A DNA stretch of 64,000 bases, taken from Parelaphostrongylus tenuis. Its lineage: Eukaryota > Nematoda > Chromadorea > Rhabditida > Metastrongylidae. Below, piece after piece: positions 51,182 through 63,783 of this stretch. The stretch lies in contig JAHQIW010001423.1 of the NCBI GenBank assembly GCA_019055375.1, positions 248,001-312,000 on the forward strand, written 5' to 3'. Under the pieces are notes generated by a model that worked only from the letters and a program-made list of their open reading frames with translations, made no database searches and was not told the DNA's origin. Both the position numbers and the translations under genes were made by a program. The stretch's first letter is position 1. Every line of letters begins with the position of its first letter.

Positions 51182-51341
51182 AGATATACTGGAAAAGATT
51201 AGAAATTATCTATTGAGAGAAAAGTTTTGTTAGGTAGTATGGCTTTGTTACAAGATTAGGGAGATATACTGGAAAAGATTAGAAATTATCTATTAAGAGA
51301 CAAGTTTTGTTAGGTAGTATGGCTTTGTTACAAGATTAGGG
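51182..51341. repeat. 80-bp tandem duplication
   Basis: Two adjacent 80-base units beginning AGATATACTGGAAAAGATTA differ at only two positions by eye (GAGAGAAAAG against AAGAGACAAG). Not simple-sequence DNA, and not matched elsewhere in the window. The similarity suggests a recent duplication. Confidence 0.95.
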
Positions 51342-52274
51342 AATGCTTACATTGAAGTAGAACTGTCAGAAAACTACTAAAAGCTGTTGTGGTAAACTAA
51401 CTGTAGGTCAAAGAAATATAGGCTTACAACATAATTAAACACAAGAAAAGCAATTTAAATTCTTTACATGGTGTTCTACTGCCATAAAATAAATACATGC
51501 TAGGCGGCGCTGTCATAACGGCAGAATGTGTGAAAGTGTTGTTAGCAAATCGCTTTCCAATGAATAGATACGATAAGTTCACGAAACCGTAGTACTTCAA
51601 AAAGTCCAAATCTTCAGATATCACTGTTTCAGCTTACTTTACAAAAAATTTCCTGAGAACTGTTGTCGCAACAACGGTTTACTTCATGTAAAGTCTGATG
51701 TGAAACCAATCCTGAGAGTTCTATTCCCTAAAAACTACGGAAGGATCTACTGAACAAACACTAGAGAACAGCGAAAATATACATCCACAGTTATGTTATA
51801 TTTAGGCCATGCAGTTTGTTGTTGACAGTAATCCTTACTACATTATTTGTATCGGATAAAGATTGTAGAGTAATCGTGTCATACTACGAGCTCATTTTGA
51901 CGGCCATGAGATGAAAAACGTTCTTTTTCTCTTGCGACACTACGACTTTGAGCAGCGGTACTGAGTAACGGAGCTTTCTATTCGATAAAACTCCTCTTAT
52001 GAAAAATCTGGCTGTTATAATTGGTTTATTAACAAAGAAAGGTAATACTCTGAGTCTACATACACATCACAGTGAATCTTTTAGTGTTGAAGGATTTGAG
52101 GAAATTATTGAGGTTATTTTTCAAACAACGCTAACTACTAAGTCAAAACTTTGGCCTTAACTTTCAAATCAACTATTCTCTCACATGACCCGCTAAAGCA
52201 TATACTGATTAATCTCAGCTCCTACGCTATGAGATTCGTTCCCTCAAATTCACCTCCACAAAGGTCTTCGAAGA

Positions 52275-52510
52275 ACTCGTGTGACGGTTCAGCTGCTGCT
52301 TGAGGATTTTGTCTTTTTCATGAAAGTAGTAGAATGCCGATCGAGGCGATTCTCCTTGAAATCTTGGTGTTGGAAGAGCCAAAATGGCCCATGTGGGATT
52401 GTGGAAGAACGCCAGGAAGATGGGATCGAACCCTGATTTTGATGGCGTACATCACTGTCCACTGCGCAGTTCGCTCCCTATTTATGATCTGATCAACTTC
52501 AGCCTCTATT
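52275..52510 (-). repeat. tRNA-derived repeat, second family
   Basis: Minus strand: head GCGCAGTGGACAGTGATG (box A-like) and GGTTCGATCCCATC (box B) about 35 bases on; body on plus reads GCTGCTGCTTGAGGATTTTG, then GGCGATTCTCCTTGAAATCT. Same order as the 43.3-kb copy; a headless body fragment is at about 56640-56760. Confidence 0.6.
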
Positions 52511-55500
52511 AGGTCAATTGGATGGCCCATGGTCACGATTCATACGGGCCGCGAATATTTTTATTTTGTTATGGCAGCAATGATGATGATGACCTATTCC
52601 TCGTGATGACTAGAATGAGTGCCAATCTATCATCCATAGGTTGTTAGCTAATAAGCCAGTTTTGAATGACAAACGGATGCCACCATTCTGTAGTAATCTG
52701 AGATGTTTTCATGAAAGTAAACCTCATCAACTGACGAGAACACACATCGGAATACTGTCTGACTGCAGATAATCAACTGAAATCATTGCGGTTCTGAAGA
52801 AAGGGAGAACACCTAACACAGCCACAATGAAATTTCAAAATAGCTTTGAGTGGACTCAGTAATTTAGAAAATGCGTTGTTGAGATAGTTGCTTAACAAAA
52901 CGTCTCTAATTTCGAATGTTCACATTGCTGCTCTTCTCATCTGTCTGCCTTCAACTCCTCTTACGACGTTAGCATCCAGCCTGCGTGTTGCTTTCAATTT
53001 ACTTATTCATACTCGAAAATCGTGTATTGTTACAAGTTTAAAACAAACGGAACAATTTAATATTGCACGTATCAGTGATATTTTCAAGGACACCATTCTG
53101 GCGCACTGTGAGTGGAGTGTGTATTTCTATTCTATTGCTTCCGCGCTACTCACTAGTTTTTTCTCTCTCTTGATCTCAATTGAAGTCTAACTGATCTTCT
53201 CAGCTATTTCTCTCCACGACTCATACATTTCCAGAATATCCTTTCTATATAAAAAATAGGTTCGAAGGGATCATCTTTTTTCTATTAGACTAACTTCATT
53301 AAATCAATACGTCCTCGAGCAACTTAGGCAAAATGGTCTTGCCTGCAGATTATTTCTCCTGTAATAATCACATAGCGCAAATTTTTTAAATATTCGAAGA
53401 GATGTGACTTCTATAGGTGTCATTTAAAGCGAAAATGGCGTCCGATTTTCAATGTCAAATCGGCACATCTGAGCTTATAATGAGTTTCATCAATTCCAAT
53501 AAAAACAGTTAGAACCTACAAATCTATACCGACAAAAAGGTCATTCTGCTTTACTAAAAAGGAATTCGCGTTTTCTTGTAACCATCAAAGCTAATTCTCT
53601 TGTTTCTTTGCTTCAAAGCTCATAATCTGAGCGCGAATACAAATGAGCAACCGAAATCCATTTGCCAGAAGTAATTGATGTTTATGTTTACAGGTGCGTT
53701 TTTCCATTACAAACGAAAATTATAATCCATTCTTCAACTTTTTAGATTTCTGAGTTTCACACTAAACCAAATAGAGCGCTTGGTAATGGTATTGATGTGA
53801 TTAATGCCATGGAACAATTCTTATGAAAGTCTTTCGACCTGAACTCAAGAAGCACTATAGTAATTAAGAATTTGCGTTCACTTCTCAAAAAACCAGCCTC
53901 GTCGAGTACATGCTAATAAACCAACTCTGCTATAGTAAATGAGCTCTATCCAAAGTTTTTTTTTTGTTTCTATGAAGAGCCGAATGGATTTCGCGTTCAG
54001 CTTGTAGAATACACTCAAGAAACAACCTGAGCGACATATACGAGAATCCTTCCTTTCTATTTTCAGGCAGAGTCGATTCTGTGCCGATTTTCCCACTCCA
54101 TTGGTTCATCATGTTTTTTTGAGACAGAAGCTGTGTGAATTGTAGAAGAGCGCGTAGCTGGACATTCTGTCTTGAAGTACTCTGATTGCGGTGTTATCCC
54201 ATTCGCTTAGTCTTCAAGTTGTCATGCTTTGCCTACCCATGTACTAAACCAGTGCAGTCACAGTCCCATACGTGTTTGATATCAGTTTGTCAACTCTTGA
54301 GGAGAAAAGGGCTTATTTGTTTTAGGAAATAAATCAGATCAAAAGCCATGTGTGCATCACAAGGCACTTCTAATCGCAGCGCTTGCTAAAAGCGTCCATC
54401 AAATGACGACAATTATTGTAAGGCGGAATAGCTTCTAAACCTCTATCATGGTAGAGTCGCTTTCATAGAGGAGATTATGGGTTTTCAAGGCAGCCTCTAG
54501 GCTGAAGCTATGCCTTTGGTAATCGTGTAGATGCTGATTATCTTTTATAGAACCACAAAAAAATGCTGAGATACGAGTAAAACTTGAAATCTTGCACGGA
54601 GTGGCATCAAGTCGTGATTGAGTCCGGGACATATTTGCTACTCATAGAACTACTAAAGCTTTCGCCCTGCAACTCTCTCAGCCATGTTTAAACAGTATCA
54701 ATTGCTGTCTCACATCGCATCCTACAATGAGAAAACAATAATCGGCATGCCAAATGGGAATGAAGATTGGTGCTACCAAAAGTACGTTCAACTTAATTAA
54801 TAATCGAAACGTGAGAGGAATCAATCATATAGAGGTTTTCTGTGGATCTCCTTTGCAAAGAACATCTCTAAATGTGATATCTCTACTAAAATAATACTAA
54901 AGATAAGCACACTAAAATGTTTTTTTGACTAAGTCAGTAGCGCGAGATTGATGAAAAATCATTATCCAGCTAATCATTGACCTCTTCATTTCTAAAACCG
55001 ATGATTAAAGTCGATTGTCCACAATCGTTCATGTCGACTTCGGTCATTGACTGTGAGAAAGACTAAAACATCGAAACGTTAGCGAACAAAGTTATTCAAT
55101 TGCCATGATACTATTGGCTTAATCACCGGAGAAATATGAAATATTGGCATTGCAGAGGTCAAACGAAGATCGAGAACTACTTCAGTAAGCTCCTGAATTT
55201 AAGGGAATTGAGAAAGAACGTGCAATCAAACATAAATTGATCCTTTCGATGAAGATTTCAGACATTTACTTAAGAACAAGAACGAATCTACGATATGTTT
55301 AAGGCAGTGCTTCTTTCGAGGAATAATACTATTTAACTTGCACTCCATAAAATTTTGATGAAGCACTCACTTAACACTTATGGGACGGCGCCTAATTTTC
55401 CTCGGCTGCTTCAAGGACTATATCTAATTTCATACTGTTAAGATTTTCCAATAAAGACAGCAATACCCAGTACCCAGGATTTCGTTTGTTTTTTACTGCT

Positions 55501-55536
55501 CTTTCGCAGTGCTATGATGTTTCAAATATGCCTAAA
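52511..55536. other. No gene seen
   Basis: AT-rich, without splice-consistent exons or recognisable repeats. Frames at 52888 and 53878 are hydrophobic or low-information and lack supporting signals. Confidence 0.4.
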
Positions 55537-55880
55537 AGAATTGAGTAGTGAGTTAAAACTCGACCTTAGGAGGGAATTAAACCCGCGTTTCACCCATACC
55601 AAGGGCGAGTGCTACCACTACATCACTGAGGCACAAGAATTCTTACGTATTACGTAACACAATGGCTGTCAGCTTAACTATGTTTATAAAACGATATTGC
55701 TTACACGACCATACCTATCATATGAGGTGGCTGATAGCTACGTAGAGAGATTGAAAAATGAGTAATAGCGAAGTTGTGCTTATGTGGTGTAGTGGCATCA
55801 CACATCTTCGGTATGGGTGAGCCGCGAGCTCAGCTCTCGCCTGAGGTCAAGTCTTTGCTTATCACTCAGTTCTCTTAGGT
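55537..55880. mobile_element. Foldback element with inverted tRNA-like arms
   Basis: Left arm, minus strand: GATGTAGTGGTAGCACTCGC, then TGGGTGAAACGCGGGTTTAATTCCC with a box B-like core, then AGGTCGAG. Right arm, plus strand, near 55790-55870: GGTGTAGTGGCATCAC, TATGGGTGAGCCGCGAGCTC, CCTGAGGTCAAG, CACTCAGTTCTC. About 150 bp of non-tRNA sequence separates the arms. Same architecture as 34505-34925. Confidence 0.7.
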
Positions 55881-58259
55881 ATATTTGAAAGACAAAGATA
55901 TTTCGATAATTAGAAGACTTGAAGAAAGACGAGAGGATGCTTTTACAATATGTTACTATAGCATATCATAAGACGCATTGCTCCCAGATTTTATGAGTGT
56001 TAGCTAGGTCGCATTTTGTACCTACACAGCTCAGTCACTACAATGTTTTCACAGTGATCAGAATTACAGTGGCAGTCAATCACTAGTCGACTATTGAATA
56101 ATAGAGTTGCTCAAGAAAAGCTTCCCCTTTTCAATGACCCTGGACAACGACAAATACATTGGATAAGTCATCGACTTATTTCAAGAGTTGCGAGAAGAGG
56201 ATTCATTACGCTGAAATAAATTATCAGAAAGGAAATCATCTTCACTTAAGTAGTACTGGCCACATTGTATCGTCATAAGTGGCTCATAAAGATCACGTCA
56301 TCGTGTAAATGCTGAGATGCAAGTGAGATCGTAATTGAACGATTAAGATAGAGGTTTTGCCATTATGACAAACATATTAATGCGCGAATGACACATTTCA
56401 CCTTTTTTCTTACCTTGGATTGAGAGAGAGGGAGAGAGAAAGAGAGAAGATAAAAGATTAAGGGCACACCGTTCTAGGATATTCCTTATATTCGACTTCA
56501 TCAACCATTGCAGGAGTGATTGAATGCATATTTTTCTTATGCGACCCTTTTCACAATTTATTGGACAGGTCCCAAGTCCTCTTGCATTCGATTTCTTTCC
56601 TCACATGCACACTTCACAAAATTTTTTTTCAAATATCACATATAACTTGACTGCTGCTTGAAAATTCGTGTTCTTTATGGATGTTGCAGAATGCTGGATG
56701 AGACGATTGTTCTTGCAATTTCGGAGAACACCCAGCTGAGGCGTTACCAGTAAGGGAGGGTGTTAAACTAAGGCATCGCTGGTCACCTCGCTTTGTGGTA
56801 CTCTTTCTCCTGCAATATTTGGCCTACGAAATGATTTTTGGTAGCTTAACGGCTTACTAAACGAGCTAAGTTGGTGTTGGTACCTTCCCGGATAAGTTTG
56901 GCAGCAACTCGCTTCCCGGAACGAGGGGAGGCTCGGAAAGGCAGGGTATAGAATCGAAAAAGACCCCTTTGTTCGTTTGTTAATTATAAGCTGTAATCGA
57001 GACTTGAAAGCAGTAACATTTTGCAAGCTGAGGCCCACCACAGTTTCAATGTTCACTGGTATATACTAACCACTGACGCTATTATAGTGCCCGTGCAATT
57101 AGCTTTGTTGGAAAGCCTGAAAAAGAACCAGACTCAATTAAAAAAACAGTACTCGAAAGGGGCGACAGATTCTCAGAAAGTAAAAAAACTAATAGAGTGA
57201 TTGCCTAAATCATAGAACTACCAATAAAGAAATTCCCTCTTCAAAATTTGCTTCAAAATTTTTCCGTGCAGCAAAGAAATCAGTTCATTTTGATGATTTA
57301 ACCTAAAGCGAGTAGGAGTTTAGAAACATCTCAGGTGCTTTTACAGCAAGGTTGAATTGAGATAAGGCACCCACAGCTTTCTAAAACCAATTTGTTGCAT
57401 GAGAAGATTATGGCGATGTTACAGGTTGACCCATTGATTGCATTATACCTCGTTGGAAGACGGTGAACCTTTCAGAGAGAGACGCAAATGTTGAAGAAAT
57501 AGAGAAATAACTTCACCGTTCGCACTCAATATTGAACCTTTGACGTAGTGGAGCTAGTTCTTCTGTGAGCCAAAATGTGCTATGGTATCTCATACACCCC
57601 ATATGTTAAAATCCAGGTTCTAAGAACGTTCAAGTATCATAATCTGTTTCTATGTTTGGCTCATCAAATTTAATATTAGGGACTGCTATCCATGAAACAT
57701 TCCGACAGCTTTTTCAACGATGAAAGCACTTTTCAGGAAAGAAACAAGTCTTTCAACTCATCGTCGATAAAGTCCCTCTCAAAAAAACTCCACATTTTCC
57801 AATGGTCAACCTTGGTGCACAAATTCTTGTTCAGGATTGCTTGTATCTATCGGTAATTCGTCTCTTGAAATGTTTCTACAGAACATTTTTCCCTTTTCTA
57901 TAACGACGTTCGTTGCAAATGATCAAGTGGAAAATCATTTACAGAAAAACTTTTTGAAGCCACTTGGGGTTCATGTCTACATTTGATAAGCCACTGGTTG
58001 ACTATATAACAAAAAAGTCCAGTCAAAAGCTTTTGTACTTCATAATGAATCATTCAAAACATGTACGGCATCTATAGACGCCTTACTTAGTCTAAGTGCT
58101 GTCAACTCCTACTACCCTAATGACATGTTCTCTTCCACTCATCAAATTGCGAAACCATGCTATTGAGTATAGCCTATGTGCAAATATCCCCATTTACACA
58201 CAAACTTTAGTACTTCTAATGGACATTTTCCAAACTGTGACCATAATCATCGAAACGCG
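55881..58259. other. No gene seen
   Basis: Contains a purine-rich run at 56421-56450, a headless fragment of the second tRNA-derived family at about 56640-56760, and otherwise AT-rich DNA. The 97-codon minus frame at 56763-57056 has no splice signals or known motif. Confidence 0.4.
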
Positions 58260-58500
58260 CTTTTGATACTTTGGTTTCTATGGCTCACTTTTGACTGTCA
58301 GAAGTTTTCGCTATAACTGTGAATATGTGAGTAGCCTTTTTTCTCCGCACAAGATTTATTTATGCGTCAAACACAAGAGTCAGTAGACAAAATCATGGAG
58401 CATATGCACGATAAGAAATATGCAGAATTTTTTCCTTATGTGCGGAGGATAACCGATTTGTTGAAATGAAAATTTGTTTTATGCACTTTGAAGAAAAGTC
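58260..58500. repeat. Dispersed repeat, pair of 63015-63250
   Basis: Shared in order with 63015-63250: CTGTCAGAAGTTTTCGCT (against GACAGTCAAAATTTTCGCTC), CACAAGATTTATTTATGC, AAAATCATGGAGCATATGCA and TTTTATGCACTTTG. Both lie beside TA tracts. No coding potential. Confidence 0.65.
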
Positions 58501-58580
58501 GCGCAGCTGCATTTTCTCCTAGCAATTTGGGTTAGGATAGTTCGGCTTTTCGCCGCAAAAATTGAAATTTGGCCCCTACA

Positions 58581-58616
58581 TATATATAAACATATATATA
58601 TATATATATATATATT
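58581..58616. repeat. (TA)n microsatellite
   Basis: Alternating TA with two short interruptions, directly before the SINE head at 58621. Confidence 0.9.
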
Positions 58617-58620
58617 GCTC

Positions 58621-58912
58621 ACAGAGCACATGTGGCTCAGTGGTTACAGCTGCTCTGCGTCGCACACGAGGTCAATAGTTCGATCGCGCGCTCATGGCTC
58701 ACCAAGCCATCCATCCCTCCAGGGTCGGTAAATTGGGACCAGACTGGTCTCAGACTTGTCTGGGAGGATAAGCAGCACTGACTCGGTTCAGCGGGAGGCC
58801 ACCGCGAGTCATTGTAAAGGCCAGATATGCATTCAATCACCTCAAACGAAGTTAGAAATTGAAGACGAATGCATGATGCATCCCTCAGGGATTGATCAAC
58901 GCCTAGAGCTTT
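58621..58912 (+). repeat. Best-preserved tRNA-derived SINE-like repeat
   Basis: The head ACATGTGGCTCAGTGGTTAC matches Pol III box A (TGGCTCAGTGG), and TAGTTCGATCGCG about 35 bases later resembles box B. Then come CACCAAGCCATCCATCCCTC, CAGACTTGTCTGGGAGGATA, AGCAGCACTGACTCGGTTC, GGCCAGATATGCATTCAATC and GGGATTGATCAACGCCTAGA. At least four relatives are in this window. No intact acceptor stem and no CCA, so not a functional tRNA. Pol III-driven SINE origin is inferred. Confidence 0.8.
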
Positions 58913-60152
58913 ATTTTAGCTTTATATTACACATAAGCTGCCCTTCATAATCATACTATTATACGTGAAAAATCATGCGTATTTGCGGCACTAAGAATTT
59001 ATAGCATTTGAAAGATTACAAGACATTTCTGGTCGCATTACTTTTCGAAGTGGTTTATTTGAGCACAAAAGCTTTTTTTGAACGCCTTGTAGTCAATCTA
59101 TGCTGTACTTGAACAATGAGTCGTCTTTTCACTATGATAAGATCATAAATCGCCGAACTTTTAAAAGTGATTGGATGTGTAGAGTACATTGATTGTCGCC
59201 AATACCATTTCTCTGTGAAAGGAGTAAGCACTAACTTATAAATTTCTCAGATAATATGGTTTATTGCCTTGAAATCGCTACAATAAATTTTATTTATGCG
59301 ATGGAAATACGAATATATAGAAGCACTAGTATCCATAGAATAATGGACTAATTCATCTTTCATAATCTCATTGAAATCTAAAATACTTAGCAAACATCGC
59401 ATGCAATACGCATAATCATTTTCCCATGCACTTCGTTGTTCCTCTTCGTCGTCTATTGTCTCATAGTAGCCGAGAGGGTATTATTGGGTGCCGGACTGCG
59501 AAATATAGCAGAGGGTTGATCCCACAGCAATGTCTCCTAAGCTGAAAAGGAAAAGGAGAGCATATATTTATAATGTAAATGAGTTTGATTCATAATGTAT
59601 TATTGAAGTTGTGCCTTCCTCAAAAACATGGAAAGGTGAGAAGAAAAACCTGGAGCATCTTTGGGTTGATGAATTTGTGGTTGATGTGAAGAGTACATTC
59701 ATGAACTGATTGACATTCTTGAAAATGCAAAAAATTGTTTATAGAGTGGAAACCACAACAAATGAAATAGAAAACGCTTTTAAATCGCCCAAAAAAGTGG
59801 CCGATGTTACCTCTATAGCGGACGCAGTGAGTTAGGCCTTGAATTTGGTATACATCCATGAGCTGAGAGCGAGAGATAAGACGTCTTTGTGAACGTAGCA
59901 AATACAACAGAAACGGTCTGTGCTCTCAAGCAGAGCAATTTGTGGTCTCTAAAATGAATGACTTTGACAGGTTTTTTGTGTACAATCAGATGAAAAATTA
60001 TTTAGTGCGCAACCTTTTCGAGACGAGCTGCAGTCTCACATCTGCTTTGGATGAACTATTACAATTGTAGGAACTGAAGAAAAAGTCCTGTACGCGAAAC
60101 TAACTGTCGGAAGGTACCATGATGGTCATGGCCGACGTTGTATTCGATTGTG
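58913..60152. other. No gene seen
   Basis: AT-rich. The 95-codon minus frame at 59620-59907 has no motif and no splice context; the plus strand there gives a polar stretch (ENAFKSPKKVADVTSIADAV) that ends at a stop and is equally unsupported. Confidence 0.4.
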
Positions 60153-61064
60153 TTGGGTTGTCGCATAACTTTTCCACACTACGGATCAATTCAGTTTTAT
60201 TTCTGTTTCAAATCGGCCAGTCAAAAGGCTGTGGCACGCTGAAGAATGTTCTAGTTGCTTTAGCCATTCGGCAGTGGCACCATCGCTCGCCATTTAATGT
60301 AAAGTGATGACACAAAGTGATGTCTCGATAAAAACTTCATGCAGTAATTGACCACTGCCGCGCTGCACGCGTGAACATCTGCAAAGTCTTCTGCTGCGAT
60401 CGCACAGACATGGCTTGCTCAAGTTGGTCACCATCTGGAGATGAACCCTGAATTACGGAAACAATAAGAGCAGCGTCAACTGCTTATTTCGCGGAAAAAA
60501 CACTCCAGCTCAACCAAGCTGAACTTTTGTGCTCGGAAGATTATGTTTTCGATTTTCTGTTATTGTGGGGCATGCTGTTTCGGGAATCGCTTGACATTAA
60601 GCGAACAACTAATGCTGACGTTTACGAAGAGCACTCCGGAGCTTGTTCGTAGCAGTGCAAGAAAAGGAACGGGAACGATTCAGTGTCGCTTTTCTCCAAG
60701 ATAACGCTCAATGTCACAGTGCAAAATTCTCTCACCACATTTTGGATAAATAAGCTGGACTACAGTACCATATTCACCGCATAGCACTGATAATGTTCCA
60801 TCGAAAACACCTCTTCCAAGCCCCAAAGCAGCGTCTAGGGGAGAAATGCTTGAAGACTGCAGTCAACTCAAAAGTGGCCTTACCATTTTCCTTGATCGTC
60901 ATACTCTTCTTCCTAAGAGGAAGACATTTAATCGCTCCTCAGCAAGTGATTGCACATATTGAACATGGTAGTGATTTTAATGTTGATCATCTAATCTCTT
61001 TGAATAGATAACAATTGAACTAACAAAAGTGTTGAAATGCGAAAGAAATTATGGAACAACCCAA
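60153..61064 (+). mobile_element. Dead, internally deleted mariner-type element
   Basis: Left end TTGGGTTGTCGCATAACTTT and the reverse complement of the right end, TTGGGTTGTTCCATAATTTC, form about 28-bp inverted termini; TA flanks the right end. Inside, the plus strand keeps scattered mariner transposase wording in different frames: ARKIMFSIFCYCGA, NADVYEEHS, LLQDNAQCHSAK-like (FLQDNAQCHSAKFSHHILDK) and GEKCLKTAVNSKVAL. The N-terminal DNA-binding part is missing: about 0.9 kb against roughly 1.3 kb for intact elements. Stops and frameshifts rule out activity. Confidence 0.85.
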
Positions 61065-61489
61065 TATATGGCCTCCGAACAGGTTATATCGTTACAAATG
61101 TGCTAATAGTCGTGATTGTGAAAGACGAAATTATTCAACACAAGCAGTCTTATTTTGGTATAGATGAATTCAAAGACGCCCTTGTTTGAGCCGACGCAAG
61201 TCAGGCATCAGTTGTAGCAGTTGTTGCTGCTGCCACATGCGATGGCCGACTTTTCCGCGACCTCGCCTTCTGACCGTACTGAAGACGATGTGACTCCTAC
61301 AAGAGCTCCACATTGCTCTTATGGTTTCATTTCGTCCAAATAGTTTATTCCTGGAGTTCTTGCTGAAAATGTTAGCTTAGGATATGAGAATGTCTGCTCT
61401 TTCCTGATATCCGAAAACAAATAAAGAATCGACCTCTATCGCTCGACAAAGACTTTTTATTGCAGTTCTAGTAATTATTCTGTAACTGA

Positions 61490-62095
61490 AATCTCTGGCT
61501 GCTGCGCTAAGCGCTGTTTTTCAAAAGTATCCTTTATAACACCGTAGCATTTATAATAAACCTGTGTTTTACAGCGGCCTCGTGCTTTTACTATCACTCT
61601 GCTTGAAGCACGAAAAGCATATGACCGTGTAGGAAATCTTGTAGTATCGAAGTCATATATTATCTGGAGCTTCTTGCAAAGCGGAAAAATGTCCTAAATT
61701 CAATAACGGAAATCTCATTCCACGTGTGAATCGCGCCTGCACGATTTATCGATCGTGATATCGATCTTAGTCCAGTATATTCCCAACACACACCCTAGCC
61801 GACAAGCCGATGCGCGGCGTATGTAAGGTCCAATATTACTTCCTCTTCTAAACTACAGTGAAGCGACCTTTCCAAAAAAAATCAGTATTTGAAATCGTGG
61901 AAACTCATGCAATCGAATGTTCATTTATAGTTTGAGATAAAAACTCTATCTTGCGAGAAATATGCGTGTGTGAAACACAAAAGTTTGCTTTCTGCTACAG
62001 CGTTATGAAAAGGTTTTTCAAAAGCGGTTATACAGTAGTTAAAGATTTAAGCTTCCGATTATTACTAACAATTTCATGAGAATTATTGTCCAGCG
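61490..62095. mobile_element. Truncated copy of the 2829-3623 family
   Basis: Right end AAGCTTCCGATTATTACTAA then TTTCATGAGAATTATTGTCC matches the family terminus. Internal TTATAACACCGTAGC, ATAAACCTGTGTTTTACA and GCACGAAAAGCATATGA also recur. The left terminus is missing. Confidence 0.55.
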
Positions 62096-62346
62096 AAAGG
62101 AGTCCTTTTTTTATTTGTTACCGCATAACCAAAAGGAACGCAATATCATAGCATGCGCTGTTATTGAAAATGTCCTCTTAGTATTATCTCATTTGATTAT
62201 TTGGAGAATGTATATCTACTTGGCTTAGTTTGTTTTTCCTGGTGACGGACTTTGTTGCAACTAATCAAGCGACGAATAATGAAGAAGACACCTTTTTCAC
62301 TGATTGTCGTCTCATGAATTTAACAAAAAATCTTCTGCGCACCAAA

Positions 62347-62655
62347 TTGATAAGGATATCACATGGTCTGAGCTGATAGATCTAGTGGTATACAGGCGCC
62401 TGTTTCGTTCTATTGAAGCTCATCAGTACCACCCTCCCTCGGTTCAGCCAATCCCCTGGGGTCAAGTAATCCTTTAAGGAATTGACGCCGAGTAAAAAAT
62501 CACCTCAAGTCAGGTGATGCACTTACCTGACATTTTGGTGACCGGCAGCCGGGTACGTACTTGAGGATGGTAGTGATGAATCCGTATAGGACGAAACAGG
62601 CGCCTGTATACCACCAATTCTATCAGCTCAAAACATGTAATATCCTCATCAGATT
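62347..62655. mobile_element. MITE with 65-bp inverted termini
   Basis: Left GAGCTGATAGATCTAGTGGT then ATACAGGCGCCTGTTTCGTT; right end is its inverse (AACAGGCGCCTGTATACCAC near 62605). The inside carries GACGCCGAGTAAAAAATCAC and CCTGACATTTTGGTGACCGG, the same core as the 9.7- and 29.0-kb MITEs although the termini differ. Confidence 0.85.
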
Positions 62656-62844
62656 ATATCATTCTGAGCGAGTCTATGAATAGCGGTCGAGAGAAGAGGT
62701 TTGATCCATTATAGCGCCAAACTGAATCACTACAAACTGTTCAGCTGCTTTAGAAGCCTCACATTTTTCTGATTGATATGAAAATTTATTACAACAACTG
62801 CAAATAATCTTTTACGTCCATTCTGCAGAACATCTCGAGTACAG

Positions 62845-62890
62845 TATATGTATATATATACAATAAATATGTATATATATGCAACATATA
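62845..62890. repeat. TA-rich microsatellite
   Basis: Imperfect TATGTATATATATACAATAA-type repeat. Confidence 0.8.
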
Positions 62891-63014
62891 TGGTTATAAA
62901 TATGGGTCCACGCAATTTAAATTGCTTGTATTCGAATGTCATACCTTACCTACAAAGTTCAATCTTGCAGACAGGTGTTTTCGCTCATTTCGATCATACA
63001 TACTTGGAACATCT

Positions 63015-63250
63015 TTTGTAATGTCGAATTTTAGTTTACTTGTGACAGTCAAAATTTTCGCTCTTAGGTGTAAAATATGTGCGCAACCTTTTTTTCTTTG
63101 CACATGATTTATTTTTGCACGTAAAGTATATGAGCGTGTAGAGAAAATCATGAAGCATATGCAAAGTAAGAGAGGCATGATATTTTCTCGAACTACGAAG
63201 AAAATCGCTTTACTGGACGGAAATCACGTTTTATGCACTTTGTAAGGAGC
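63015..63250. repeat. Dispersed repeat, pair of 58260-58500
   Basis: Same blocks in the same order as the 58.3-kb copy, for example AAAATCATGAAGCATATGCA and CACGTTTTATGCACTTTG. Confidence 0.65.
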
Positions 63251-63504
63251 GTGCGTATTTGTAGTAACGAAGTGGAGAAAACTCTTCTTTTACAGGGATT
63301 TCCATTAAATCAATCTATTTCCCCGCAAACTGAAGATATTTCAGCGTTTTTCAATAATGCACGAGCTACATGTCTTTCTGGACACGCTCATGTGCTTTTG
63401 GAGCTCAAAATACACTTGCGAACGAGAAACTGCAAACATACTTTACACTTTTAGCCAATACTTGTGAGTGTGAAAAGTAATTTAAAGTTATGAAAAGTTT
63501 TTTA

Positions 63505-63655
63505 CTCGGCGTCGATTCCTTTATAAAGCATTATTCAACCTCAAGATCGGCTGAACCAAGGGAAGGTGGTGCTGATGAGTTAAAAAAGGACGAATCAGGC
63601 GCCTGTATACCACTAGACCTAACAGCTCAAAATATGTTATATTCTTATCAGAAAT
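63505..63655. mobile_element. Half copy of the 62.35-kb MITE
   Basis: ACTCGGCGTCGATTCCTTTA, GGCTGAACCAAGGGAAGGTG and CAGGCGCCTGTATACCACTA show an inverted-orientation half of the 62347-62655 element, with one terminus retained. Confidence 0.75.
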
Positions 63656-63782
63656 AAAAGTGCCAAAATTTCATATGAAATTAAATATGATTGAAACAAG
63701 AGAAAGCACCACTTTGAAGTAATGAAGTTGATGCGTAAAGAGTGGTATTTGGGTGCAGCGTATTGATATTGCGTGGCTTTTC

Positions 63783-63783
<1 letters not shown>

